A stretch of DNA of 64,000 bases from Flavobacterium nitratireducens (GTDB taxonomy: Bacteria > Bacteroidota > Bacteroidia > Flavobacteriales > Flavobacteriaceae): contig NZ_CP121111.1 in NCBI RefSeq assembly GCF_029625335.1, positions 992,001 to 1,056,000 on the forward strand. Direction: 5' to 3'. Below, piece by piece: positions 28,822 to 37,350 of the stretch. Every line of letters begins with the position of its first letter. The stretch's first letter is position 1. Under the pieces are notes generated by a model. That model saw only the letters and a program-made list of their open reading frames with translations, was not told where the DNA came from and searched no databases. A program made the translations under genes and the position numbers.

Positions 28822-29272
28822 ATTTTAATTTAATAGTCCATTCAAAAGTCATTTCGGAAACCTGCTCCCCTTTTTCATTTGTCCCTACAGATTTTAACCA
28901 AAAAGTTTGACTTTGTCCTGTTTCAATAGTATTTTCAATAGCTGATTGGATTTCGTTTCCATTCTCGCATACAAAAGTAATTCGTCCAGTTGCTTTCTTA
29001 GTAAATACACTAGTATTACTTAGTACTAACATTCCAATATTTTTAGCACTCTCCTGAATGTGCAACATTACTAGGGCTCCTGTAGTTAATTCGGCTGCCA
29101 TGGCCTGTACTGCAAAATACATCGAATTAAATGGATTTTGATTAATCCATCGGTGTTTAACACTTACTATACATCGATTAAATGTAATTTCTTTTACCCT
29201 CACACCACAAATAAAGGCCGAAGGTAATTTAAACAATAAAAATCGGTTAAAATTAGCGGTTGTAAGTTTCAT
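28820..29272 (-). CDS. DUF4442 domain protein (hotdog-fold, thioesterase-like)
   Basis: About 150 aa, matching the DUF4442 family, which has a hotdog fold like PaaI-type acyl-CoA thioesterases (segment HRWINQNPFNSMYFAVQAMA, AAELTTGALVML). No function is proven for the family; no catalytic residue can be assigned with confidence here. I start at MKLTTANFNRFLL, which is the family N-terminus; an upstream in-frame Met at 29311 adds thirteen unlikely residues. Convergent with the adhesin gene and divergent from the DUF4870 operon. Confidence 0.8.
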   Translation of the reverse strand: MKLTTANFNRFLLFKLPSAFICGVRVKEITFNRCIVSVKHRWINQNPFNSMYFAVQAMAAELTTGALVMLHIQESAKNIGMLVLSNTSVFTKKATGRITFVCENGNEIQSAIENTIETGQSQTFWLKSVGTNEKGEQVSEMTFEWTIKLK

Positions 29273-29386
29273 TGACTTGGATTTTAAACCAATATACAAA
29301 AAAATAAACACCAGTAAAAACGATTAATTTGTTAATTTTATGTTAATTTACGGTACTTTGCAATACATAATACCTGCTTTAAGCCA

Positions 29387-29394
29387 TATATTTG
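29387..29394 (+). promoter_or_regulatory. Promoter of the DUF4870-PadR-PspC-DUF2807 operon
   Basis: TATATTTG fits TAnnTTTG; TTTG at 29357-29360 lies upstream at a somewhat long spacing. The transcript would start close to 29401, about 20 bases before the chosen ATG, which argues against translation from the upstream ATG at 29392. Confidence 0.55.
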
Positions 29395-29421
29395 TATAAG
29401 AAATTACTAGAACCTATAAAT

Positions 29422-29877
29422 ATGGAAACCAAAAACGACAGAACCATAGCAGCCTTAACGCATTTAAGCGCGCTATCACAGTACATTATTCCTTTTGGAA
29501 ATTTTATTTTTCCAATTATCATTTGGAGTACCAAAAAAGATAAATCGGAATTAATCGATCAAAGTGGAAAGCAAATTTTAAATTTCCAATTGAGTTTATT
29601 CATCTATTCGTTAGTGTTAATTCTTATTGCTATTCCTGTCTTTTCAACGGTTATTTTTAGTAGTATGGATTTTACAGCATTACTAAACGACCATGAATTC
29701 TTTTGGGATGGCATTAATTATGGCGAAAATATTGGATTAATCACCATTGGAATCTTAAGTATAATTGTATTTGTTCTGATTAAAATAGTCGAATTTTTTC
29801 TGATCATCATTGCATCAATTAATGCTTCAAACGGAGAAAAATACAATTATCCTTTAACGATCAACTTCATTAAGTAA
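29422..29877 (+). CDS. DUF4870 family membrane protein
   Basis: About 151 aa integral membrane protein of the DUF4870 (Tic20-like) family. Motif region TIAALTHLSALSQYIIPFGN followed by a helix, then two more long hydrophobic segments (SLFIYSLVLILIAIPVFS; IGILSIIVFVLIKIVEFFLI) and the family tail NGEKYNYPLTINFIK. Start METKNDRT chosen from family N-termini and promoter position. Molecular role unknown. It opens an operon with a PadR regulator and PspC protein, which hints at membrane-stress or envelope homeostasis. Confidence 0.85.
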   Translation: METKNDRTIAALTHLSALSQYIIPFGNFIFPIIIWSTKKDKSELIDQSGKQILNFQLSLFIYSLVLILIAIPVFSTVIFSSMDFTALLNDHEFFWDGINYGENIGLITIGILSIIVFVLIKIVEFFLIIIASINASNGEKYNYPLTINFIK

Positions 29878-29890
29878 AACATAAAAAATC

Positions 29891-30229
29891 ATGAACATTG
29901 AAAACACAAAAGCCCAGATGCGTAAAGGTGTTCTCGAGTTTTGCATCTTATCTGTCTTAAAAAAACAAGATGCCTATACCTCCGAAATATTAGAAACATT
30001 AAAAAACGCAAAATTATTAGTGGTCGAAGGAACAATATATCCTTTATTAACACGATTAAAAAACGATGGATTACTCAACTATCGATGGGAAGAAAGCACT
30101 TCCGGACCACCCAGAAAATACTATGGCCTCACTCAGGATGGACATACTTTTTTAGAAGAACTAAATGGTACTTGGACTGAATTATCCAATGCCGTAAATC
30201 TAATCACAAACCAAACAACAGAGTCATGA
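29891..30229 (+). CDS. PadR-family transcriptional regulator
   Basis: 112 aa winged-helix repressor. MRKGVLEFCILSVLKKQDAYTS is the PadR N-terminal helix region, followed by the recognition helix EGTIYPLLTRLKNDGLL and the wing YRWEESTSGPPRKYYGLT. Such proteins usually repress the operon they sit in, in response to membrane-active compounds or stress. Its stop overlaps the PspC gene start by four bases (ATGA at 30226-30229), which indicates translational coupling. Probable autoregulator of the four-gene operon; effector unknown. Confidence 0.93.
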   Translation: MNIENTKAQMRKGVLEFCILSVLKKQDAYTSEILETLKNAKLLVVEGTIYPLLTRLKNDGLLNYRWEESTSGPPRKYYGLTQDGHTFLEELNGTWTELSNAVNLITNQTTES

Positions 30230-31923
30230 ATAAAACTGTAAACATAAATTTAGGCGGTATGTTTTTTCATATTGATGAAGATGCATATCAAAAACTATCA
30301 CGCTATTTTGACGCAATTAAACGTTCCCTTTCTAATTCATCAGGACAGGATGAAATTATTAAAGATATTGAAATGAGAATTGCCGAATTGTTGAATGAAA
30401 AACAAATTAGCGATAAACATGTAGTAGGTTTAAAAGAAGTTGACGAAATAATCTCGATTATGGGTCAACCTGAAGACTATATCATAGAAGAGGAACCTAA
30501 TACGACTAAAAACCAACAAACAAATACTACTGCAAATTACAGAACTAAAAAACTATATCGTGATAGCGAAAAAGGAATGATTGGTGGTGTTGCATCAGGA
30601 TTAGGTCATTATTTTGGCATTGATGTAGTTTGGATAAGAGTTGTATTGGTTTTGCTAATATTTGCAGGCTTTGGTACAGGAATTATTGCGTACATCATAC
30701 TTTGGATAGTAACGCCAGAAGCCCGTACTACATCAGAAAAACTAGAAATGACGGGGGAACCAGTCAATATTTCAAACATTGAAAAAAAAGTAAGAGAGGA
30801 ATTTGAATCGGTTTCAGAAAAATTCAAAAATGCCGATTATGATAAATATGGAAATCAAATAAAAAATGGAGCTAATAAAGTTGGAAATTCACTAGGAAAT
30901 TTCATCATGAGCGTATTAGGAATTATTGCCAAAGTACTAGGAGTATCGTTAATAATTTCAGGTTTAGCCGTTCTAACTGTTTTATTAATTGGAATATTCA
31001 CCTTAGGGACAAATACCTTTATAGATTTTCCATGGGAAAGCTTTGTTGAAAAAGGAAATTTTACTGATTTCCCTTTATGGGCATTAGGTTTGTTAATGTT
31101 TTTTGCAGCTGGAATTCCGTTCTTTTTCCTTACACTATTAGGCTTTAAACTATTATCACCTAACACTAATTCAATTGGTCCCATAGGTAAATATACTTTA
31201 CTTGCGTTATGGATAATTTCTATTGCTCTGGTTATTTCTTTAAGTATTAGGCAGGCATCTGCTTTTGCAAAAGATGGTCGAATTGTTGAAAAACAAACGA
31301 TTACTATTCCACCGAAAGATACTTTGGTTATCAAATTCAAACATAACGACTATTATTCAAAAGACATCTATGACCGTGCCGAATTTAGAATAACTACCGA
31401 TTCTACCAACAATGATATTATTTATTCAAATGAAGTTCGTTTTGAAATAAAGAAATCAAATGAAAATTACAGCTATATCCAAATTGGAAAGGAAGCCAGT
31501 GGTAAATCCTTAGCAGAAGCCCGAAATAATGCTGATAAAATTCGCTACGGTTATAGAATAATTGGAAACCAAATCATTTTTGATAATTATTTAATTACCG
31601 ATTTAAAAAACAAACTTAGAGATCAACATGTCGAAATAATTATTTTCTTAACCGAAGGAACGACTTTTAAAATGGACGAATCGGCGCAAGATTACGACCG
31701 CTCAAACGATGATTTTTTCAACCTTAATTATGATGCTTTCGAGCCGATTTATATCATTGGACAATTAGAAGCAAAATGTTTAAACTGCCCTGATGAGGAT
31801 GAAAATGAAAATGAAGAGGAAATAAATACAGAAAACCAAACAATCGACACGATCGTTAATTCGAACAAAGAAATTAAAGAATTGAAAATTAACAAAGACG
31901 GTATAATCATAAAAACCAATTAA
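30226..31923 (+). CDS. PspC-domain membrane protein
   Basis: 565 aa. N-terminal helical part (1-90, MNKTVNINLGGMFFHIDEDA, with MRIAELL) then a PspC domain (about 105-165: LYRDSEKGMIGGVASGLGHY, FGIDVVWIRV, YIILWIVTPEA). Three further hydrophobic helices lie between about 220 and 345, followed by a soluble C-terminal part of about 200 residues and an acidic tail (DEDENENEEEIN). PspC is associated with phage-shock/envelope-stress response. Coupled to padR upstream; the DUF2807 gene follows after 2 bp. Confidence 0.9.
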   Translation: MNKTVNINLGGMFFHIDEDAYQKLSRYFDAIKRSLSNSSGQDEIIKDIEMRIAELLNEKQISDKHVVGLKEVDEIISIMGQPEDYIIEEEPNTTKNQQTNTTANYRTKKLYRDSEKGMIGGVASGLGHYFGIDVVWIRVVLVLLIFAGFGTGIIAYIILWIVTPEARTTSEKLEMTGEPVNISNIEKKVREEFESVSEKFKNADYDKYGNQIKNGANKVGNSLGNFIMSVLGIIAKVLGVSLIISGLAVLTVLLIGIFTLGTNTFIDFPWESFVEKGNFTDFPLWALGLLMFFAAGIPFFFLTLLGFKLLSPNTNSIGPIGKYTLLALWIISIALVISLSIRQASAFAKDGRIVEKQTITIPPKDTLVIKFKHNDYYSKDIYDRAEFRITTDSTNNDIIYSNEVRFEIKKSNENYSYIQIGKEASGKSLAEARNNADKIRYGYRIIGNQIIFDNYLITDLKNKLRDQHVEIIIFLTEGTTFKMDESAQDYDRSNDDFFNLNYDAFEPIYIIGQLEAKCLNCPDEDENENEEEINTENQTIDTIVNSNKEIKELKINKDGIIIKTN

Positions 31924-31925
31924 TT

Positions 31926-32651
31926 ATGCTAAGAACTTTCAAACATAGTTTACTATTTTTTAGTGTCCTTTTGTTATTTTCTTGCAAAGACATAAATCAT
32001 TTTACAATTGAAGGTAATGGTACTATTACTACTCAAAAAAGAGTGATTAATGAAAGTTTTAATAGTATAGAAACCAGTAACGGAATTGAAGTTATTATCA
32101 AACAAGCAAAGGATTCATCAGTCAAAGTAGAAACGGATGAGAACCTTCAAGACCACATTGAGACTAAAGTTGAAAATGGAGTACTGGTAATAAGCCACAA
32201 AAATGGAAGCTCTACTAGTTCACACAAACAAAAAGTTTATGTAACTAATCCAACTTTTGAAGAACTTTCAGCTAATAGTGCTGCCACTATAAGAACTACC
32301 GGAAAAATCAAAGGAAATAATTTAAGTTTAAATACCTCAAGTGCTGCAAAAATAGAAGCTGAACTATCCATAGACAATATTAAAGCAAATAGCAGTAGTG
32401 CAAGTATGATTATCATTAAAGGACTGGCTTTAAATCTTGATACAGAATCCTCTAGTGGTAGCACTATAAACGCCGAAGAATTACTAGTCAATAATATCAT
32501 AGCCGAAACATCTAGTGGTTCAAAAACCATTGTTCATCCGAAGGTAAATTTAGAAGCTGATGCCAGCAGCGGAAGCAAAATTGAATACAAAAACAAACCA
32601 AAACATATTGATATAAATACTAGTTCTGGTGGAAGTATTCAAGGAAATTAG
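31926..32651 (+). CDS. DUF2807 (GIN) domain lipoprotein
   Basis: 241 aa. N-terminal lipoprotein signal with LLFSCKD, so an outer- or inner-membrane-anchored periplasmic protein. The mature part is a DUF2807 putative auto-transporter adhesin, head GIN type: repeating short beta strands rich in Ser/Gly/Asn (SSGSTINAEELLV, TSSGSKTIVHPK, SSGGSIQGN) expected to form a beta-helix. Last gene of the PadR operon. Function unknown; in Bacteroidota it often accompanies PspC proteins. Confidence 0.88.
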   Translation: MLRTFKHSLLFFSVLLLFSCKDINHFTIEGNGTITTQKRVINESFNSIETSNGIEVIIKQAKDSSVKVETDENLQDHIETKVENGVLVISHKNGSSTSSHKQKVYVTNPTFEELSANSAATIRTTGKIKGNNLSLNTSSAAKIEAELSIDNIKANSSSASMIIIKGLALNLDTESSSGSTINAEELLVNNIIAETSSGSKTIVHPKVNLEADASSGSKIEYKNKPKHIDINTSSGGSIQGN

Positions 32652-32660
32652 ACCCGAATT

Positions 32661-32697
32661 AATCATTGGAAGTTATGATAATATGACACCAATGATT
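32661..32697 (+). terminator. Hairpin after the DUF2807 gene
   Basis: AATCATTGG (32661-32669) and CCAATGATT (32689-32697) are perfect 9-bp arms ten bases beyond the stop codon, but no T-run follows. Possibly an RNA-end stabiliser. Confidence 0.35.
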
Positions 32698-32822
32698 CCG
32701 TGAGGATTAACCCCGATTTAGGAAATTTCACTGTTTATTTCAAAAACACTGATTAGACTTACTTTATCGATTCCGCATTTTCTAAAGCGAAATTTGGGCT
32801 AAAAAAGATTTTAGTATTAGAC

Positions 32823-32857
32823 AACATAAAAAAGGAGCGTCAAGCTCCTTTTATGTT
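32823..32857. terminator. Bidirectional terminator between the DUF2807 and dabA genes
   Basis: AACATAAAA-GGAGC and GCTCC-TTTTATGTT pair around GTCAA, with A and T runs on either side, between the convergent operons. Confidence 0.85.
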
Positions 32858-32904
32858 TATCAACTAATTAGAAATTACATTCAATACTATTGTCCTAAAA
32901 ACGC

Positions 32905-35268
32905 TTAACAAAAGGCTTCTACAGTTTGTATTTCCTCTTTAGAAATCGAAATTTCTTCATTAAAATCTAATTCCCATTTATCTAAGCCTTTGTATTTATA
33001 CAACTGATTGTTTTGAGTTGGATCAAGAACCATCAGATAAATCCATTTATTATTTAATAAATTCTTCAAATTTAAATTTCGATTCAAAATGTCTTGAATT
33101 CTATTTATTGGAGCGTGAATAATTACAGAAAGCCTAAGCGGTTTATGGTAAATTTGCGCATCATTTGAATATAAAGATTGAATAGGTAATCCCATTTTTA
33201 AATCGCCTCCATTACCTTGGACAACACCAAATTTACCCGTAACATTATGGGTTATTTTAGTTCCGCCGCCAAATCTTTGATTGTCTACCGAAGAAAAGTA
33301 ATAATGATTATTAATCCATTGCGTAACAACCATTGGACCTTGCATAATTCCTTCCAGCGCTTTTCCTGAAGTATCTAGTTTCCAATTGTACGAATGTAAA
33401 AAACTGCGACTTTCAAGATTCAAATTTACAGTAAGTTCTCTTGAGCCTACTACAAAAGCGGCATTTCTAGCTAAGCCCCATTCAGGTCTTGTGATACTCC
33501 AGTTGCTTGCTCTATTAAAAACTTCTGAAAGTGATGCCTTTTCTGATTCTAACCTTTCTGAAATAGCATCTAATTGCGCTTGTTTCAGATTATTTTTGAT
33601 TCTTTTTAGCGCTTCACTATAAAAAGAAGGAGTATTAGCATCAAAAAGTAGAATTTCATCGGTTGTAGTATTATGCTCTGCTCCTATAAAAATGGTGTAA
33701 TCTGGAATTAATATTTGGTGCTGCGCTGCCAATTGTTTTCTAACTTCTTTCGAATTAGCCAAACTAGCTAACATTCTAGCATTATGTCTTCCTGGACTTG
33801 CTGCACAAGCTCCACAATCTAGACTTGAACTAAAAGGGTTGTTTGCTGAATGACTACCATGCCCTACAAAAAATACTATTGGTGCAAATTGTTCCCAACC
33901 CATCAACATAAATGCCGATTTCACAATAGCAACTTTTTCATCTAGAGAAATAGCTATATCAATATCATTTTTAGTGAGTTCTGGCTTAAAAATGGACTCA
34001 ACACTATTATTTTCTTTTAATGAATACTGGTATTCAAATTTAGAAAACAAGGATCTTTTTACAATTTTAAAACCATACACCAAACCAGATCCCTCCACAA
34101 AACCAAAAGCTGAAGGCAACATGTTTTTCATTCTTTTCAAAAAATGATTCGAAAACTTAGCGTATTTCTTTTTCTTTTTAAAATCTTTATGAGCTTCGTT
34201 ATTACCTTCTCGTACTACTTCACAAGCTGTATAAGCCGAATTCACAATTGGAGGGCAAGCTTTTCTAACAATATTGTCTTTTGGATCCAAATAATCCATG
34301 GCAATTCCAAAAAACCCAGCATAACCAAATGTCTCATAATTTCCATTTGCCTCAACATGTCTTCGTATCAATTCTGACCTAGTATCGATACAAAAAACCA
34401 TTTGAGCATCTACAACTTTAGTTTCATTTGTTGTTTGTTCGTCTGAATTTTTACACAAAATTTCTTCAACTAGTTTTTTCTGTAAACTTGTCTCCCAGGC
34501 TTCAAGCCATAAATATTTTAATTGAATATTTTCATCCAAACTATTTTGACTTTTATCCTCTGGTTTGATAGAAATATTTAATCTTTTACAAATCCATAAT
34601 CTAACCGCCAAATAATCTTTTACACTAAGTGGAAACTCAATACTCCATTGCGTAGCGTTATCATTTCTGTATTTAATATAACCCACCCAACCAGGTAAAG
34701 CTGCGAGTTGATTCTGAAAAATACTATTATACTCTGCTTCAGGATAATCAACCAAGACCGATTTTAAAGCTTCATCACTTGTTTTAGGAATATCTTTTAA
34801 TTTTAAAACACCTAATTCATCGTCATAAATAGCTAATAATCGCCAAGCAAAATAAAAGCCTTCCGATTTATAGGGCATCTCCCATTCGGCTTGTCCTTCA
34901 TCTAAAAAGCTAGACAACCATTTAATCATTAAATTGTCTACTACTGCATATGGATTAGAAAGCTGCTTTTTTGCATCTGAATGTAATAACTCAAAATATT
35001 CTTCTATCTCTTTATCAAATCCATTTTCTTTTAATAGAAGTGCGAGTGTTTCTCTACAGATTTCTCCCGTTTCTAACGCTTGTTGAAAAGTACTACCTGA
35101 AGGTAAAACAGTAGCATTATAAAGTGTATTAACTTCTTTCAAAGCATTCAGAAACGATTTGTTTTCAAAACCACTTAACTGATTTGATGCTACAAAACTA
35201 TATAGAGGCCAAGTTGTTCCTATCACTTTAGAAGCCTGATCGATATGTTGTTGAATATCTAAATTCAT
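32905..35268 (-). CDS. dabA: DabA, zinc-binding subunit of the DAB inorganic-carbon transporter (DUF2309)
   Basis: 787 aa, peripheral cytosolic protein related to beta-carbonic anhydrases. With DabB it drives vectorial conversion of CO2 to bicarbonate. The zinc ligands known in Halothiobacillus DabA (Cys-x-Asp, then His and Cys 15 residues apart) are all present here as Cys293 and Asp295 (VFCIDTRSE), His470 (GHGSHS) and Cys485 (LDCGACAAS). The tail is rich in Asp/Glu (ELDFNEEISISKEE). It lies 13 bp after dabB on the same strand. In a heterotroph it would supply bicarbonate for anaplerotic carboxylases. Confidence 0.93.
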   Translation of the reverse strand: MNLDIQQHIDQASKVIGTTWPLYSFVASNQLSGFENKSFLNALKEVNTLYNATVLPSGSTFQQALETGEICRETLALLLKENGFDKEIEEYFELLHSDAKKQLSNPYAVVDNLMIKWLSSFLDEGQAEWEMPYKSEGFYFAWRLLAIYDDELGVLKLKDIPKTSDEALKSVLVDYPEAEYNSIFQNQLAALPGWVGYIKYRNDNATQWSIEFPLSVKDYLAVRLWICKRLNISIKPEDKSQNSLDENIQLKYLWLEAWETSLQKKLVEEILCKNSDEQTTNETKVVDAQMVFCIDTRSELIRRHVEANGNYETFGYAGFFGIAMDYLDPKDNIVRKACPPIVNSAYTACEVVREGNNEAHKDFKKKKKYAKFSNHFLKRMKNMLPSAFGFVEGSGLVYGFKIVKRSLFSKFEYQYSLKENNSVESIFKPELTKNDIDIAISLDEKVAIVKSAFMLMGWEQFAPIVFFVGHGSHSANNPFSSSLDCGACAASPGRHNARMLASLANSKEVRKQLAAQHQILIPDYTIFIGAEHNTTTDEILLFDANTPSFYSEALKRIKNNLKQAQLDAISERLESEKASLSEVFNRASNWSITRPEWGLARNAAFVVGSRELTVNLNLESRSFLHSYNWKLDTSGKALEGIMQGPMVVTQWINNHYYFSSVDNQRFGGGTKITHNVTGKFGVVQGNGGDLKMGLPIQSLYSNDAQIYHKPLRLSVIIHAPINRIQDILNRNLNLKNLLNNKWIYLMVLDPTQNNQLYKYKGLDKWELDFNEEISISKEEIQTVEAFC

Positions 35269-35281
35269 AATAATTGATTGT

Positions 35282-36739
35282 TTAAATGGTTTTTCTATAA
35301 GGTTGAGACAAATTCAACAGTTTCACATACAACCAAGGTAGCTTTTTATAAACCCCTAATTTCATAATGAAGAAACCGATAAGAAATAGTAATCCAAAAA
35401 TGATTTGTGGCCATGATATTCTGGTAGGTACATCTACCATTGGCATATCCTCTAATAAATGAGTTACCCCCACATAAGTAATTGAGTATAGCCCTATCCC
35501 TAGTATAAAAAGTATTGCTGGAAACACCATTTTTTGAAAAACCGAAAAGCTTTTTTCTTTAACAATGTTATAGGTAATCTGACCTACCGTTATGGCAACC
35601 ACTAATGTTAAAAATAATCCACTATTTAAAGCCAACCCTTTTCCTGTCCAAGTAACAAAAAGTAAGGCTCCCATTAATCCAAAAAGAAGAACTAATATGG
35701 CTTGCAATGGTTTTATTTTTAATTGTTTAAGGTCCTTTGGATTTGATTTTTGAACTTCTTCACCTGAGGACATGAACAAGTAGGCTTTATAAAATCCGTG
35801 TAAAATTAAATGGGCAACAGCTGCATTAAAAAAACCTAATCCACATTGCATAATCATAAACCCCATCTGAGCAATGGTCGAACAAGCTAATTTTTGCTTA
35901 ACATTAACTTGAATTAATTTAGTAAACTGAGCGATAACAGCCGTAAAACCACCTATAATAAACAATGTGGTCAATAAATTAGACTTAAAAAAGAGCGGAG
36001 CAAACAAGGTAAGCAATATCCCTGCTCCATTTACAAAACCAGCGTGCATTAAAGCAGATGCAGGAGTGGGCGCAGTCATTGCAGATAACAACCATTTGTG
36101 AAATGGATACATCGCCGATTGTACAACTGCGGCTAGAATAATACTAACTGCCGAAATGATTAAAATATATTTAGGAAAAGTAGGTATCAGCGCTACAATC
36201 TCCTCTAAGTAATATTCATTACTGTAAAAAGCCAGATTTAAAACACCGATGGTTAAAAAACAAAATCCCGTTATAAAATACTTTCTGGTATAACGCAAAG
36301 CTGCTTTCGCCGCTTTCCAATCCTTATCTATCCCAATTAGTTGCGACATTAATAAGCCCATAAGTAACCAACTGAGTAATAACACAACGATATGATTCGC
36401 TATCACAAGCATCATAACGGATAAAGTAAATACCAAACATAAAATCATGAATCGGTTTTGATACTTGAATCCTTGCAGATAATTGATAGCATACTTACTA
36501 ACAATTGAGCTAAAAAAAGTTACGGTTGTCCAAATTAAAAAGCTAAAGCCGTTAATTCTAAAAATATTTTCAAAATAATAGTCTTTAAAACCGTTAAAAT
36601 GAATTACTAATAATGATAAACTACCTAGGAAAAGGACACTAATTATCGAAAAAATAAACTTTGGAAAAAATAAATTAGTAGTGGACTCTAACTCTTTATG
36701 GATTGTTGAATAGATACTATGATTTGATTTTTGATTCAT
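35282..36739 (-). CDS. dabB: DabB, proton-conducting membrane subunit of the DAB transporter (NuoL/MrpA-like)
   Basis: About 485 aa with a dozen or more membrane helices; belongs to the proton-conducting NuoL/MrpA-type family. Helix signatures include the HGFYKAYLFMSSGEE segment, PTPASALMHAGFVNGAG with the conserved Lys/His positions, and a helical C-terminus. Couples ion flow to DabA. I start at MNQKSNHS (36739), 14 bases beyond the stop of the small upstream gene; the frame stays open to 36781, which would overlap that gene by 29 bases and is less likely. Confidence 0.9.
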   Translation of the reverse strand: MNQKSNHSIYSTIHKELESTTNLFFPKFIFSIISVLFLGSLSLLVIHFNGFKDYYFENIFRINGFSFLIWTTVTFFSSIVSKYAINYLQGFKYQNRFMILCLVFTLSVMMLVIANHIVVLLLSWLLMGLLMSQLIGIDKDWKAAKAALRYTRKYFITGFCFLTIGVLNLAFYSNEYYLEEIVALIPTFPKYILIISAVSIILAAVVQSAMYPFHKWLLSAMTAPTPASALMHAGFVNGAGILLTLFAPLFFKSNLLTTLFIIGGFTAVIAQFTKLIQVNVKQKLACSTIAQMGFMIMQCGLGFFNAAVAHLILHGFYKAYLFMSSGEEVQKSNPKDLKQLKIKPLQAILVLLFGLMGALLFVTWTGKGLALNSGLFLTLVVAITVGQITYNIVKEKSFSVFQKMVFPAILFILGIGLYSITYVGVTHLLEDMPMVDVPTRISWPQIIFGLLFLIGFFIMKLGVYKKLPWLYVKLLNLSQPYRKTI

Positions 36740-36752
36740 CACTAAATTTTTA

Positions 36753-37079
36753 TTACTCGTTACCAATTGTAATTTCAACAATACTTTTGATCTTTACCTG
36801 ATTTGCTAATTCTTTCTTTTGATTAAAAAATTGAATTAGTTTATTTTTTTGAGATTCTAATTCTTCAATTCTTTTATCAGTAGCATTAAGATCATAATCA
36901 TGGTTCTTTTCCCATTTTTGTAATCGAAGCTTTTTTTGAAAATTAATTTTCTCATCAATTAAATTCAAAAGAATATTAGAGGCTTCTTCACATTCAAAAT
37001 CACCATTAATCAAATCAAACTGATACTTCTCTTGTTCTGTCATTAGTAGTTCCAAATCTTGAGCTTCTAGTTTTTCCAT
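36753..37079 (-). CDS. Small coiled-coil protein of the dab operon, function unknown
   Basis: 108 aa, not recognised as any named family. No signal peptide or membrane helix. Highly charged and helical, with an N-terminal Glu/Leu-rich stretch (MEKLEAQDLELLMTEQEKY), an acidic segment with one Cys (GDFECEEASNILLN) and a coiled-coil region (about 45-95: KINFQKKLRLQKWE, DKRIEELESQKNKL). First gene of the dab operon, 13 bp before dabB. Candidate accessory or regulatory subunit. Not a typical DNA-binding protein by eye. Confidence 0.75.
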   Translation of the reverse strand: MEKLEAQDLELLMTEQEKYQFDLINGDFECEEASNILLNLIDEKINFQKKLRLQKWEKNHDYDLNATDKRIEELESQKNKLIQFFNQKKELANQVKIKSIVEITIGNE

Positions 37080-37300
37080 TTTTTATTATTTTAAAATTAC
37101 TATTGTGTTAAATTTTGAGGCAGCAAAATTCTAATTAAATAAGCATTAATTTTTATTTATATTTATTATACAAAACATAAATATTTTTTATAAAAAGAAT
37201 AATCTTCTAAAAAAAGAACTAAAAACAATGATAACCAACCAATTAATAACATAATACATAGAAGTCGATTTAAGTAAATCTCAAAAAAAGAGGACAAAAA
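37080..37300. other. AT-rich region upstream of the dab operon
   Basis: About 220 bases with no ORF. It must hold the dab promoter on the minus strand; the nearest match is a degenerate AATTTTG around 37120-37130 (minus strand), not convincing. Nothing else seen. Confidence 0.3.
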
Positions 37301-37330
37301 AAAGCTGTTTCGAAAAATCGAAACAGCTTT
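37301..37330 (-). terminator. Terminator of trxB
   Basis: AAAGCTGTTTCGA and TCGAAACAGCTTT are perfect 13-bp arms with a four-base loop; eight T follow on the minus strand. Twenty bases after the trxB stop. Confidence 0.9.
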
Positions 37331-37350
37331 AAGTAAATTATAAAAAATTA

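Noticed and set aside
30855..31340. 161-aa antisense ORF on the minus strand
   Set aside because: It is opposite to the PspC protein gene, has no recognisable domain and is a shadow of that frame.
37301..37330. GTTTCGAAAAATCGAAAC as a possible parS site near parAB
   Set aside because: It is a perfect terminator stem for trxB with a T-run on the minus strand, and it differs from the parS consensus GTTTCACGTGAAAC. No parS was found in the window.
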